Below, in pieces: positions 34,359 through 42,715 of a DNA stretch of 64,000 nucleotides (its first letter is position 1; every line of letters begins with the position of its first letter). The stretch lies in contig NZ_CP095855.1 of assembly GCF_023100805.1 (NCBI RefSeq), positions 496,001 through 560,000 of the forward strand. The letters are read 5' to 3'. Both the position numbers and the translations under genes were made by a program. This DNA comes from Chitinophaga filiformis. GTDB lineage: Bacteria > Bacteroidota > Bacteroidia > Chitinophagales > Chitinophagaceae. The notes under the pieces are model-generated. The model was given only the letters and a program-made list of their open reading frames with translations, had not been told where the DNA came from and did no database searches.

Positions 34359-34700
34359 ATGCAGGACGAATTTGCGCAGCAATGGAAACGGGTGGAGGAA
34401 ATGCTGACTGAACGTTTCGGAAAGACGCCGAACATGGAAGCGATCCTCTTTTTGATAGGAATCCAGGAACTGGGCCATATAAAAAAGAAATTCACGAAAG
34501 AGCAGAAACAGGACCTCATGCATGTGGCCACCTGTACACTGCTCAGCCAGAGTGGCTATTTTGAACTGGAAGGATATGACAAGGATGGATGGCCTCATTT
34601 TAAAGAAGCCCAACCCATTCCTAAAATGAATATGATAGAGCAGGAACGATTCCTGCAGGAACATATCATTGCATACTTTGACGATCTTGAGGGGCGCTGA
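34359..34700 (+). CDS. Conserved hypothetical cytoplasmic protein
   Basis: Soluble protein of 113 residues that I cannot assign to a named domain. It has no signal peptide or transmembrane segment, is rich in Glu, Lys and Phe, and is mostly predicted helical, beginning QDEFAQQWKRVEEMLTERFGK, then GIQELGHIKKKFTKEQKQDLMHVATCTLLSQSGYFE, and ending FDDLEGR. HVATCTLL with a single cysteine is the most distinctive run. Its own promoter and terminator suggest an independent unit. Confidence 0.75.
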   Translation: MQDEFAQQWKRVEEMLTERFGKTPNMEAILFLIGIQELGHIKKKFTKEQKQDLMHVATCTLLSQSGYFELEGYDKDGWPHFKEAQPIPKMNMIEQERFLQEHIIAYFDDLEGR

Positions 34701-34718
34701 CGGCGCTTCTCTTTTATT
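34689..34718 (+). terminator. Probable terminator between small gene and GNAT
   Basis: Overlaps the stop codon: GAGGGGCGC, loop TGACG, GCGCTTCTC (with two G-U pairs in RNA), then TTTTATT. The GNAT gene starts 19 bases on. Confidence 0.5.
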
Positions 34719-34736
34719 CCCGATCAACTCATAAAA

Positions 34737-35264
34737 ATGACCTTAGACCATATCACCCGCGTTAGTCCCGACCAGCTGGATACACTGGTACAACTGGAAC
34801 AGCAGACCTTTACGGAAACATTTAAAAGTTTTTATACCCCGGAAGATCTTGCAGCGTTTTTACATGACAAAAAAAGCAGGGACGCCCTCAGCGCTGAAAT
34901 GGCGGCCCCCGGCGCCCTCTTCTTTATACTGTGGCAGGAAAATACGCCAGCCGGCTTCCTGAAATTAAACCTGCATAAACAACCGGACAGTGATGGCCCA
35001 TTGCCTGCACCTGTCATGGAAATAGAAAAAATATATGTGCTGCAGCAGTTCCAGGGCTTACGGCTGGGCAAACAGCTCATTGAATACAGTTGCCGGATCG
35101 CTGCTGAAAATGGGATCCATACAATCTGGCTCGGCGTTTGGGAACATAATCTGAAGGCTATCCGTTTCTATCAGCAGCAGGGATTCGAGAAGTTTGGAAT
35201 ACATCACTTCTATATCGGAAACCAGACTGATACTGACTGGCTCATGAAAAAACATCTACAATAA
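34737..35264 (+). CDS. GNAT-family N-acetyltransferase
   Basis: Acetyl-CoA-dependent N-acyltransferase of 175 residues. The characteristic P-loop-like segment is VLQQFQGLRLGKQLIEY near residue 105, with motif A (IEKIYV) just before it and NLKAIRFYQQQGFEKFGIHHFYIG as the C-terminal motif B. The N-terminal half is divergent. Substrate not evident. The cyclophilin gene follows after 9 bases, so they are probably co-transcribed. Confidence 0.9.
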   Translation: MTLDHITRVSPDQLDTLVQLEQQTFTETFKSFYTPEDLAAFLHDKKSRDALSAEMAAPGALFFILWQENTPAGFLKLNLHKQPDSDGPLPAPVMEIEKIYVLQQFQGLRLGKQLIEYSCRIAAENGIHTIWLGVWEHNLKAIRFYQQQGFEKFGIHHFYIGNQTDTDWLMKKHLQ

Positions 35265-35273
35265 ACCACCTGC

Positions 35274-35933
35274 ATGAAAAGACAGTTACTCCTATTGCTA
35301 TTGTTGCTTTCATTTGGTACTGCCATGGCTAAGAACCGCAAAGTAAAAGTTATCACGCCCTATGGCACCATGATCATCAGATTGTACGATCAGACCCCAC
35401 TGCACCGGGACAACTTCATTAAACTGGTGAAGGGCCATTTCTACGACAGCACACTGTTTCACCGTGTCATCAACACCTTCATGATACAAGGTGGCGACCC
35501 AGAGTCGAAACATGCCCAGGCAGGTGCTATGCTGGGCAACGGAGACGTGCCATATACCATTCCTGCAGAATTCGAACTGGACCTCTATCACATAAAAGGC
35601 GCACTGGCAGCCGCGCGCGATAACAATCCGACGAAAGCCAGCTCCGGTTGCCAGTTCTACATCGTACAGGGGAAGAAGTGGACCGATGAACAATTGGATC
35701 AGCTGGAGAAGACACGCCTGGGTGGCCGGAAGATACCGGTAGACCAAAGGGAACGTTACAAGAGGATTGGCGGCACACCGCAGCTGGACCAGAGTTATAC
35801 AGTATTCGGACAGGTAATAAAAGGGCTGGATGTGATCGATAAGATCGCAACACAAAAAACCGATGCTAACGATCGTCCTTTAGCAGATGTACCTATGAAA
35901 ATAAGATTGATACATAAATTCCTTTTCTTTTAG
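35274..35933 (+). CDS. Secreted cyclophilin-type peptidyl-prolyl cis-trans isomerase
   Basis: Isomerase of 219 residues with signal peptide (about 1-19, ending GTAMA) and one cyclophilin domain. Signature: [16 protein letters not shown], then [32 protein letters not shown] near the C-terminus. An insertion at about 130-165 ([18 protein letters not shown]) is a feature of Bacteroidota members. It should help proline isomerisation of exported proteins in the periplasm or on the surface. Length is slightly above the minimum because of the insert. Confidence 0.93.
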   Translation: MKRQLLLLLLLLSFGTAMAKNRKVKVITPYGTMIIRLYDQTPLHRDNFIKLVKGHFYDSTLFHRVINTFMIQGGDPESKHAQAGAMLGNGDVPYTIPAEFELDLYHIKGALAAARDNNPTKASSGCQFYIVQGKKWTDEQLDQLEKTRLGGRKIPVDQRERYKRIGGTPQLDQSYTVFGQVIKGLDVIDKIATQKTDANDRPLADVPMKIRLIHKFLFF

Positions 35934-35989
35934 TATCACTGTTCTCAATTGGAATTTTCTTAATTTTACCGCTTAAAATCAAACTTGCC

Positions 35990-36370
35990 ATGAATTTTCC
36001 ATCAAACCTGCGTTACACCAAAGACCACGAATGGGTGCTCCTGGAAGGTAATACAGCGACCGTTGGTATTACTGAATTTGCACAGCGCGAATTAGGTGAT
36101 ATCGTTTTTGTAGATATCAATACTGTCGGTAAAAGCCTCGGTGCGGAAGAAGTATTCGGTACCGTAGAAGCTGTAAAAACTGTATCTGACCTGTTCCTGC
36201 CTGTAGCAGGTACAATCAATGAGATCAATCCGGAACTGGATGCTTCCCCGGAACTAGTGAACCAGGAGCCTTATGGCCAGGGTTGGATGATCAAAATGAC
36301 CGTTAACAATCCTGCTGATGTAGCAGGCCTGCTGGATGCAGCTGCATACCAGGCACTGGTTGGCGAATAA
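35990..36370 (+). CDS. gcvH: Glycine cleavage system H protein
   Basis: Lipoyl carrier of 126 residues. The lipoylated lysine is K63 in [11 protein letters not shown], the usual E(S/A)VK context. The fold is one lipoyl domain: [10 protein letters not shown] at the start, [17 protein letters not shown], and the C-terminal GWMIKM. It shuttles the aminomethyl group between GcvP and GcvT; those genes are not in the window, so the system is unlinked here. Downstream is a large hairpin element. Confidence 0.97.
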   Translation: MNFPSNLRYTKDHEWVLLEGNTATVGITEFAQRELGDIVFVDINTVGKSLGAEEVFGTVEAVKTVSDLFLPVAGTINEINPELDASPELVNQEPYGQGWMIKMTVNNPADVAGLLDAAAYQALVGE

Positions 36371-36423
36371 TCTGCCTACTCCTTCACGATATTTTAATAA
36401 AAGGTTAAAAAGGGTATAACCCT

Positions 36424-36476
36424 GTAAAGTTTAAGGTTATAAGGTTGTCAACAACTTTATAACCTTATAACTTTAC
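36424..36476. repeat. Large imperfect palindrome between gcvH and VanZ gene
   Basis: 25-base left arm GTAAAGTTTAAGGTTATAAG onward and 26-base right arm pair almost fully (one bulge, one G-U), 2-base loop. Within the arms TAAGGTTATAAGG is quasi-repeated. No T-tract follows, so it is not a standard terminator. Confidence 0.7.
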
Positions 36477-36493
36477 GGACTAAACTAATACAG

Positions 36494-36883
36494 ATGCCAG
36501 CAATGAGAATTATACGATATTATCTGCCAGCCATCATCTGGATCTTACTGGTACTGTATGTGTGTACGATACCGGGTGAGAAGATTCCGTCTTCTCCCTT
36601 CTTTGAAAAGATCCATATGGATAAGATCGTACATTTCGGACTATTCGGGGGAACGGTGTTTCTCCTGTGCCTGGGCGTGTATCTGCAAAAGCGGGTGCTC
36701 ACCAAATTCACGCTGACCATCATTGCCCTTTCAGCATCCTTTTATGGTCTCGCTATTGAATATATCCAGAAATACATCGCTATTCACCGCAGCTTTGACA
36801 TGAGTGATGTAGCTGCAGATACGGTGGGTGCTATTGCCGGCATCATCGCATTCAATCTTGTCAGGAAATGGTGGCTGAAATAA
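36494..36883 (+). CDS. VanZ-like membrane protein
   Basis: Membrane protein of 129 residues, VanZ family, four helices (about 8-25, 45-62, 72-88, 102-122). The signature HFGLFGGTVFLL follows the conserved DKIVH at about 40-50, and RSFDMSDVAADTVGAIAG forms the typical late motif before the last helix. VanZ confers low-level teicoplanin resistance in enterococci, but most family members have unknown roles. The stop at 36881-36883 is one base away from the stop of the convergent CDF transporter gene. Confidence 0.9.
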   Translation: MPAMRIIRYYLPAIIWILLVLYVCTIPGEKIPSSPFFEKIHMDKIVHFGLFGGTVFLLCLGVYLQKRVLTKFTLTIIALSASFYGLAIEYIQKYIAIHRSFDMSDVAADTVGAIAGIIAFNLVRKWWLK

Positions 36884-36884
36884 G

Positions 36885-37808
36885 CTAGTGTTCTGCTTTT
36901 TCAGGCTGAATAATAATAAAATGGATCAGCGGATAAGCGTCCCTGATCATCTTCCTGATACGGGTTATAGCCTCGTTAATATCTTCCGTTTCCAGCTCAT
37001 CCCTGAAGGTAACCATCAATAGCAACATCACTTCTTCGGGCGACTGATAAGTAGAGAATAAGTGCTGTACTTTCACAATGACCGGGTCTTTCTCCACTAA
37101 ACTCCTGATGTGCTTTTGTGTAGCCGGTGCTATTCCTTCCCCCATCAACAGGCTGTGACTTTCGCGTGCAAGCAGTACCGATACGATACTGAGGATAACG
37201 CCTACAATCAGCGAAGCCACACCGTCCAGGTGGGGATTGTTATAATGATGCCCCAGGTATACCATGATCGCAACTACTATCAATCCAGCCACGGCAGCAC
37301 TGTCTTCAAACAATACTATAAAACTTGCCGGATCTTTGCTGCGGTGAATAGCCGTCCACCAGGACAACTCTCCGCGCACTTTGTCAAATTCCCTGATAGC
37401 CACTATCAGCGACGTTCCCTCAAACAATAACGAGCAGGCCAGTACAATATAGTTCCATGTAGGATCTTCCAGTACAGGCGGATTCTTGATATGGATAACG
37501 CCCTGGTAAAAAGAGATACAGGCCCCCACACCAAAGATCAGGATAGACACTATGAATGACCAGAAGTATACCTCCTTTCCATATCCGAACGGTCTCCGTT
37601 CATCGGGCGAACGTTTACTGCGCCTGATGCCGAACAGCAACAGGAACTGGTTGGTAGTATCCACCACAGAATGGACACCCTCAGAGATCATGGCGGAACT
37701 GTTGGTTACTGCGCCAGAAATAAACTTGATAACAGCAATCAGCAGATTGGCTGCCAATGCAGTGTAGATTGTTTTATTATTAGCCGCCATATACTGTGAG
37801 GCCATCAA
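36885..37808 (-). CDS. Cation diffusion facilitator family transporter
   Basis: Metal efflux transporter of 307 residues with six helices and a C-terminal cytoplasmic domain. Metal-site residues appear as ISEGVHSVVDTTNQ in helix 2 (H and D of the usual motif) and FEDSAAVAGL in helix 5; the latter shows E-D-x-x-A-V rather than D-x-x-H. Members exchange Zn2+, Co2+ or Fe2+ against protons; the altered helix-5 site leaves the metal unclear. The C-terminal domain spans about 215-300. The terminator of the OmpA gene ends 20 bases before this start, so it has a separate promoter. Confidence 0.92.
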   Translation of the reverse strand: MMASQYMAANNKTIYTALAANLLIAVIKFISGAVTNSSAMISEGVHSVVDTTNQFLLLFGIRRSKRSPDERRPFGYGKEVYFWSFIVSILIFGVGACISFYQGVIHIKNPPVLEDPTWNYIVLACSLLFEGTSLIVAIREFDKVRGELSWWTAIHRSKDPASFIVLFEDSAAVAGLIVVAIMVYLGHHYNNPHLDGVASLIVGVILSIVSVLLARESHSLLMGEGIAPATQKHIRSLVEKDPVIVKVQHLFSTYQSPEEVMLLLMVTFRDELETEDINEAITRIRKMIRDAYPLIHFIIIQPEKAEH

Positions 37809-37827
37809 AATCGTGCCAATGGGGCAT

Positions 37828-37858
37828 AAAAAAAGTGCCCCCGCTTCCGCGGAGGCAC
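37828..37858 (-). terminator. Terminator of the OmpA-family lipoprotein gene
   Basis: Stem GTGCC-x-CCGC / GCGG-x-GGCAC with loop TTCC, then seven T on the minus strand (A7 at 37828-37834). Confidence 0.8.
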
Positions 37859-37884
37859 CGTATGATAATTATATCAGTTTAATA

Positions 37885-38565
37885 TTACTGCTGGCCAGAT
37901 TCTTTCTTCGCATCAGATTTCATCTTGTCATTCGCGAAGATGGAGAATTCCACACGACGGTTCTTAGCCTTGTTCTCGTCTGTAGTATTTGGCACTTTAG
38001 GCTGAGTTGCACCGTACCAGTAAGTCTGTACACGGTTTCCTGCTACACCCTGTGCTTTCAGGAAGTTACCTACTGCTACCGCACGTCTTTCAGACAACTT
38101 CATGTTGTAATCGTAAGTACCGGTAGTATCTGTGTGTCCTTCCACACGTACGTAAGTGTCAGGATATTTATTCAGAATGGTGGCCAGTTCCTTAATGTTG
38201 GTTTGTGCCTGCGCAGTCAGATCTGATTTATCAAATCCGAACAGTACACCGGAAGCAAATGTTACATTGATACCTTCACCTACACGCTCAACAGTTGCAT
38301 TTGGTACCTGGTTCTTGATTTCCTGTGCCTGTTTATCCATCTTCTTACCGATCAATACACCAGCACCGCCACCTACAGCAGCACCAATGATAGCACCTAA
38401 GGCAGTATTACCTGCAGCCTTACCGATAATAGCACCGGTTGCAGCACCGCCACCAACGCCAATTACAGCGCCTTTTTTGGTGTTATCCATGCCTTGCCAG
38501 GTTTTACAGCCAAACAACATCGATGCGGACAGCACAATAGCTACAATAGGATTTATTCTTTTCAT
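37885..38565 (-). CDS. OmpA-family outer membrane lipoprotein with glycine zipper
   Basis: Peptidoglycan-anchored lipoprotein of 226 residues. Lipobox MLFGC gives cysteine 20. Residues about 32-75 form a glycine-zipper helical hairpin (GAVIGVGGGAATGAIIGKAAGNTALG onward). The OmpA C-terminal domain covers about 100-215, with GHTDTTGTYDYNMKLSERRAVAV and NRRVEFSI, matching the diaminopimelate-binding site N-x-x-L-S-x-x-R-A. It tethers the outer membrane to peptidoglycan. Expressed from a strong promoter, with a hairpin in its leader. Confidence 0.95.
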   Translation of the reverse strand: MKRINPIVAIVLSASMLFGCKTWQGMDNTKKGAVIGVGGGAATGAIIGKAAGNTALGAIIGAAVGGGAGVLIGKKMDKQAQEIKNQVPNATVERVGEGINVTFASGVLFGFDKSDLTAQAQTNIKELATILNKYPDTYVRVEGHTDTTGTYDYNMKLSERRAVAVGNFLKAQGVAGNRVQTYWYGATQPKVPNTTDENKAKNRRVEFSIFANDKMKSDAKKESGQQ

Positions 38566-38629
38566 CTTAAATTAATTTAAACGTTCTTTTAATTTGCTAG
38601 TTGTTATTATGCGTTATTCTATAGACAAA

Positions 38630-38660
38630 TATGCTGCCAGATTTTCAAAGTGGCAGCATA
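38630..38660 (-). other. Hairpin in the 5' leader of the OmpA gene
   Basis: 10-bp perfect arms TATGCTGCCA / TGGCAGCATA around an 11-base loop. It lies between the predicted start of transcription (about 38684) and the OmpA ATG (38565), and equally 47 bases after the prfA stop, so it might be a weak prfA terminator instead; T-tract is poor. Confidence 0.6.
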
Positions 38661-38687
38661 CCAGGTAACTAAATATTATTATGGGCG

Positions 38688-38718
38688 CAAATGTAACGTT
38701 TAATTATCAACCGCCAAC
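38688..38718 (-). promoter_or_regulatory. Promoter of the OmpA-family lipoprotein gene
   Basis: Reverse strand: GTTG (38718-38715), exact 19-base spacer, TACATTTG (38695-38688). The -33 half lies inside the end of prfA. Confidence 0.55.
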
Positions 38719-39771
38719 TTTCAGCTTCTCCGCATTTTCAGCAAACTGCAGTGCCTGTACCATTTCCTGGATATCGCCATTCATGAAAGCGTCCAGGTTG
38801 TAGATGGTCATACCAATACGATGATCGGTGACACGGCCCTGAGGGTAATTGTAGGTCCTGATCTTGGCTGAGCGGTCGCCGGTAGACACAAGGCTTTTAC
38901 GCTGTGAGGCAATCGCTTCCTCATGTTTCCGCACAGCCGCTTCATAGATACGGCTACGCAACATCTTCATGGCAATATCCCTGTTGGAGTGCTGGCTACG
39001 TCCTTCCTGGCATTCCACTACCACACCGGTAGGAATGTGCGTCAGGCGCACAGCAGATTCCGTCTTGTTTACGTGCTGACCACCCGCACCAGAGGAACGG
39101 AAGGTATCCATTTTAATATCAGCCTCCCTGATATCAACGTCCACTTCTTCCGCTTCGGGCAGAATAGCCACGGTAGCGGCAGAAGTATGCACACGGCCCT
39201 GTGTTTCAGTGGCCGGCACACGCTGTACGCGGTGTACGCCTGATTCAAATTTTAATGTGCCATATACATCATCGCCCGTCACTTCCACTACCACCTCTTT
39301 ATACCCCCCTGCAGCGCCTGGGGTCTCACTCATAATGGTAGTGCTCCATCCTTTCGTTTCACAATAACGCAGGTACATACGCAGCAGGTCTCCGGCAAAG
39401 AGGCTGGCCTCATCGCCACCGGTACCGCCACGGATCTCGAGCATCGCGTTCTTTTCGTCCTGCGGATCTTTAGGGATCAGCAGGTTACGGATCGTATCTT
39501 CCAGTTCCAGCTTCTGGTTCTGGAGAGATTCGGTTTCTTCCTTTGCCAGTTCCCTCATTTCCTCATCACCGCTTTCCAGTACTTCTTTATTAAAAGCGAT
39601 GCTGTCAAGCAGTTTCAGGTAGGCATCGTGCGCCTTTACGATCTTTTCAAGCTGACGGTATTCCTTACTCAGCTTACTGAATTGTTTATTATCGCTAACT
39701 ATCTCAGGGTTAGTCAACGCCAGCGATACCTGCTCAAAACGGCCCTTTATCGCATCAAGTTTATCTATCAT
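38707..39771 (-). CDS. prfA: Peptide chain release factor 1
   Basis: Class I release factor of 354 residues reading UAA and UAG. The codon-recognition tripeptide PAT (not SPF) lies at 186-188 in VQRVPATET, and GGQ at 230-232 in SGAGGQHVNK. Both confirm RF1 rather than RF2. Its N-terminal helical domain and C-terminal domain are complete (IRTYNYPQGRVTDHRIGMTIYNL). Length is normal. Divergent from the amidohydrolase; promoter with perfect -7 box found 61 bases upstream. Confidence 0.97.
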   Translation of the reverse strand: MIDKLDAIKGRFEQVSLALTNPEIVSDNKQFSKLSKEYRQLEKIVKAHDAYLKLLDSIAFNKEVLESGDEEMRELAKEETESLQNQKLELEDTIRNLLIPKDPQDEKNAMLEIRGGTGGDEASLFAGDLLRMYLRYCETKGWSTTIMSETPGAAGGYKEVVVEVTGDDVYGTLKFESGVHRVQRVPATETQGRVHTSAATVAILPEAEEVDVDIREADIKMDTFRSSGAGGQHVNKTESAVRLTHIPTGVVVECQEGRSQHSNRDIAMKMLRSRIYEAAVRKHEEAIASQRKSLVSTGDRSAKIRTYNYPQGRVTDHRIGMTIYNLDAFMNGDIQEMVQALQFAENAEKLKVGG

Positions 39772-39832
39772 AATTATCTTTGTTGGGAGGATATGAATAA
39801 TCTCCGGACGATTCAGCTCCTCTGACTGGGCG

Positions 39833-39863
39833 CAAAATTAATATAATTACTACATGTCTCAAC
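39833..39863 (-). promoter_or_regulatory. Promoter of prfA
   Basis: Reverse strand: GTTG (39863-39860), exact 19-base spacer, TAATTTTG (39840-39833), 61 bases before the prfA start. Its -33 half overlaps the start of the divergent amidohydrolase. Confidence 0.5.
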
Positions 39864-41008
39864 AGCTGAAATTTAAGGGTACGGCATTATTTAACGGGCG
39901 GCAGCTATTGCCCGGCAGTATGGTATTGGTAACGTCGGACAAAGGGGTGGTCCTGGATATTGTCCACGAAAGCGTGGCCGGCAGCGATGTACAGCAACTG
40001 AACGGCCTGCTGAGCCCCGGTTTTGTGAATACGCACTGTCACCTGGAATTGTCTCATATGAGCGGAGTGGTACCCGAAGGGACGGGGCTCCCGGCATTTC
40101 TGACAAGTGTCATGGAAAAAAGAGCCCAACAGGACACCCTCGCCCAGGAAACCGCCATGCAAGCGGCGGCCACAGCGATGTGGGAGGGTGGGACCAGCGC
40201 TGTGGGCGACATCTGCAATGGAACAGCCTCCCTGGCGTTCAAAAAGGATTCCCCCATGTACTACCACTCATTCATAGAATGCATGGGCTTTGTTCCCGGC
40301 TTTGCACAGCAGCGCTATGAGTATAGCCTGGATGTGCTCAGGCAGTTCAGGGATATTAACGGGCCGCAACATTCCTGTTCTATTGTGCCCCATGCTCCCT
40401 ACTCTGTGAGTGAAGCGCTTTTTTCACTTTTATCGGGCACTCCTCACAATACGCCTGTCAGCATCCATAACCAGGAATGTGAAGCAGAGAATAGCCTGTA
40501 CCAGGATAAGACGGGCGCCTTCCTGGACTTTTACCGGCATTTTAATATGGACGCTTCGGCCTTTACGGCTACCGGCACAAACAGTTTGCCGGCATGGCTA
40601 CCCTGGTTCAGGCATCTGCCGGTATTGCTGGTACACAATACTTATACTACCGGACAGGATATTGCATTCACAAGAGAACAGGCGCCACAGGCCTATTGGT
40701 GCCTCTGCCCGCAGGCAAACCTGTATATAGAGAACCGTATGCCCGATATTGAGCTGCTTCGCAGCCAGGGCTGCACCATTACCCTGGGCACAGACAGCCT
40801 GGCTTCCAATCACCAGTTGTCCATCTGGCAGGAAATTCAGACCATACGTAAGTACTACTCAAATATTGCACTGGAAGAAATGTTACAATGGGCAACGCTG
40901 AATGGCGCGAAAGCACTGGGCATTGACGATAAATATGGCAGTTTCGAAAAGGGCAGGCAACCCGGCATAACATTAATAGATGAGAAAGAAAGCCACAGGA
41001 TTCTCTAA
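39854..41008 (+). CDS. Amidohydrolase-superfamily deaminase/chlorohydrolase-like enzyme
   Basis: TIM-barrel metal hydrolase of 384 residues, cytosine-deaminase/ATZ-TRZ branch. Metal ligands are recognisable as NTHCHLEL (HxH; the second His followed by L-E), SIHNQECEAE for the third region, LVHNTYT, and the final aspartate in LGTDSLASN. After the catalytic strand comes GDDKYGSFEKG-like IDDKYGSFEKGRQPGITLID, the composite beta-sandwich. Substrate may be a purine or an aminodeoxyfutalosine-type compound (menaquinone route); this is a guess. It is divergent from prfA and followed 31 bases on by the MscS gene. Confidence 0.88.
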   Translation: MSQQLKFKGTALFNGRQLLPGSMVLVTSDKGVVLDIVHESVAGSDVQQLNGLLSPGFVNTHCHLELSHMSGVVPEGTGLPAFLTSVMEKRAQQDTLAQETAMQAAATAMWEGGTSAVGDICNGTASLAFKKDSPMYYHSFIECMGFVPGFAQQRYEYSLDVLRQFRDINGPQHSCSIVPHAPYSVSEALFSLLSGTPHNTPVSIHNQECEAENSLYQDKTGAFLDFYRHFNMDASAFTATGTNSLPAWLPWFRHLPVLLVHNTYTTGQDIAFTREQAPQAYWCLCPQANLYIENRMPDIELLRSQGCTITLGTDSLASNHQLSIWQEIQTIRKYYSNIALEEMLQWATLNGAKALGIDDKYGSFEKGRQPGITLIDEKESHRIL

Positions 41009-41039
41009 TTTCGCGACCAGAAGAATGCAAATGTAAACT

Positions 41040-42131
41040 ATGAACAATTTTTTAGACCAGGTTATACTTGGCAACCCTATCCAAAACTATTTTATACTGG
41101 CAATTCTATTGCTGTTTGTTTCCATGATCAAGCGTTACCTCTCAAGATGGCTGGCTACCCAGTTATATAAAGAGGTACGGCGTTGGGCGCCCGACATTGA
41201 TCAGCATGAATTTTCACACCTGCTGCTGGTGCCACTGGAGTACTTCCTGCTGCTGGTCACCTTCATGCTCACGGTAGATCACTTCAACTTCCCGCCGGAA
41301 CTGGATGTACCTGTATATAATGGTTATACATTGAAGCTGCTGCTCCATACCATCATGGAGTTAGCCCTTACCGTATCCATTATATGGATCGTACTGCGTG
41401 TCATCGATTTCATATCGCTTATGATCAGCAAAAGCGCGGACCTCTCACACGATATCACCGACAACCAGTTTATCGTATTCTTCCGCGACTTCTTCAAAGC
41501 GATCGTGTTCATCTTTGGCGCCATTGCGTTTATACGTATCCTCTTCGGTGCAGTACTGGTGAACAAGATCATTGCAGGTCTCGGTATCGGTGCTGCGGCC
41601 CTTGCACTCGCTGCCAAGGAGAGCATTGAAAACCTGATCTGTTCTTTCATTATCTTCTTTGATAAGCCATTCCGTGTAGGCGATTCTGTAAGAGTGGATG
41701 CTTTCCAGGGCAATGTTGAAAAGATCGGCCTGCGCAGCACCCGCATCCGTACACAGGAAAAAACATATGTGACCGTACCTAACAAAAAGATGGTGGACAG
41801 CGTGCTGGATAATCTTTCCCTTCGTACACACCAGCGCGCGGTATTACGACTGGAAGTAGCAGGCGATACCCCGGCTGACAATCTTATAAAGGTACTGCAG
41901 GATATTAAACAACTACTGACTGCCAATGAAAAAGTGCAGGATGGTTTTATTGTAAATCTGAATGAGTTCACCAAAGATACCTACGTTATCCAGATCATTT
42001 ACCTGACACAGGTAATTGAGGGCGTACAATACAATGCCCTCCGTAATGAGATTAACCTGGCGGTCATTGCCAGCCTGGAAAAGAGAGACGTGAAACTATC
42101 GAGTACAAAAGTGGAAATACACGAAAAATAA
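41040..42131 (+). CDS. MscS-family mechanosensitive ion channel
   Basis: Inner membrane channel of 363 residues. Four or more helices are visible near 14-30, 60-80, 95-125 and 150-180. The conserved pore helix reads IAGLGIGAAALALAAKESIENLICSFIIFFDKPFRVGD, followed by the beta domain GNVEKIGLRSTRIRTQEKTYVTVPNKKM. Opens on membrane tension and protects against hypo-osmotic shock. The C-terminal vestibule extends to about 363, with no extra domain. A strong bidirectional terminator follows directly. Confidence 0.95.
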   Translation: MNNFLDQVILGNPIQNYFILAILLLFVSMIKRYLSRWLATQLYKEVRRWAPDIDQHEFSHLLLVPLEYFLLLVTFMLTVDHFNFPPELDVPVYNGYTLKLLLHTIMELALTVSIIWIVLRVIDFISLMISKSADLSHDITDNQFIVFFRDFFKAIVFIFGAIAFIRILFGAVLVNKIIAGLGIGAAALALAAKESIENLICSFIIFFDKPFRVGDSVRVDAFQGNVEKIGLRSTRIRTQEKTYVTVPNKKMVDSVLDNLSLRTHQRAVLRLEVAGDTPADNLIKVLQDIKQLLTANEKVQDGFIVNLNEFTKDTYVIQIIYLTQVIEGVQYNALRNEINLAVIASLEKRDVKLSSTKVEIHEK

Positions 42132-42166
42132 AAAAATCCCGGGCAGATAAGCTGCCCGGGATTTTT
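42132..42166. terminator. Bidirectional terminator after the MscS gene
   Basis: AAAAATCCCGGGCAG, short loop, CTGCCCGGGATTTTT: 15-bp perfect stem with A and T tracts, between two convergent genes. Confidence 0.92.
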
Positions 42167-42187
42167 GTTTATGCTGAATAAATACAC

Positions 42188-42706
42188 TCAGTCTTTATCT
42201 TTCCTGTTTGCTTTCAGCAGGATCTTAGCCATATCGCTCTCGAGCGATTCACCTACTTCTCCGCTTACGCGACCGATCTCTTTTCCTTCACGGAAAAAAA
42301 TGAAGGTAGGCAGTTGTTTTACCTTATAATCCTGTGGTGCGCCGGTGTTCATTTTTTCATCAGCGCCATAGGTCAGCACCTGTTCTTCAGGGCTGCCACC
42401 GAGTATCATGATCTTGTATAATGCAGGCAGTAAGCGGCGGCTCTGATCTTCCCATGTACCTACTACAGCTACCACATTGAATTTACCGCGATTATCCTTG
42501 ATGTAGTTCAGCATATTGTCATTAGGCTGATATCCGTTCACACCAGTATAGAACCAGGCGAAAGCGCTGTCGTTCATTAAAGTCTTCATCTCTATTTTTC
42601 CTTTCAGTGCTTTTTTTCCATTGGATGCACGGCTTGCTGTGGTTTGCGCCCATGTCAGGGTTGACAGTAACAGACCGCCAACCAGTAGTAGTGATTTCAA
42701 TCGCAT
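42188..42706 (-). CDS. Thioredoxin-fold secreted protein lacking all cysteines
   Basis: Protein of 172 residues with a signal peptide (about 1-21, TWAQ) and a thioredoxin-like fold. Where relatives have a redox cysteine after G-T-W, it reads G83-T-W-E-D-Q-S, and the whole protein contains no cysteine. The cis-proline is kept at P133 (QLPTFIFF), as is the strand after it (REGKEIGRVSG). Catalysis by disulfide exchange is therefore impossible; the fold may bind a partner. It follows the MerR gene by 9 bases, in the operon M23 peptidase, MerR, this gene. Confidence 0.85.
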   Translation of the reverse strand: MRLKSLLLVGGLLLSTLTWAQTTASRASNGKKALKGKIEMKTLMNDSAFAWFYTGVNGYQPNDNMLNYIKDNRGKFNVVAVVGTWEDQSRRLLPALYKIMILGGSPEEQVLTYGADEKMNTGAPQDYKVKQLPTFIFFREGKEIGRVSGEVGESLESDMAKILLKANRKDKD

Positions 42707-42715
42707 AATGTATTT

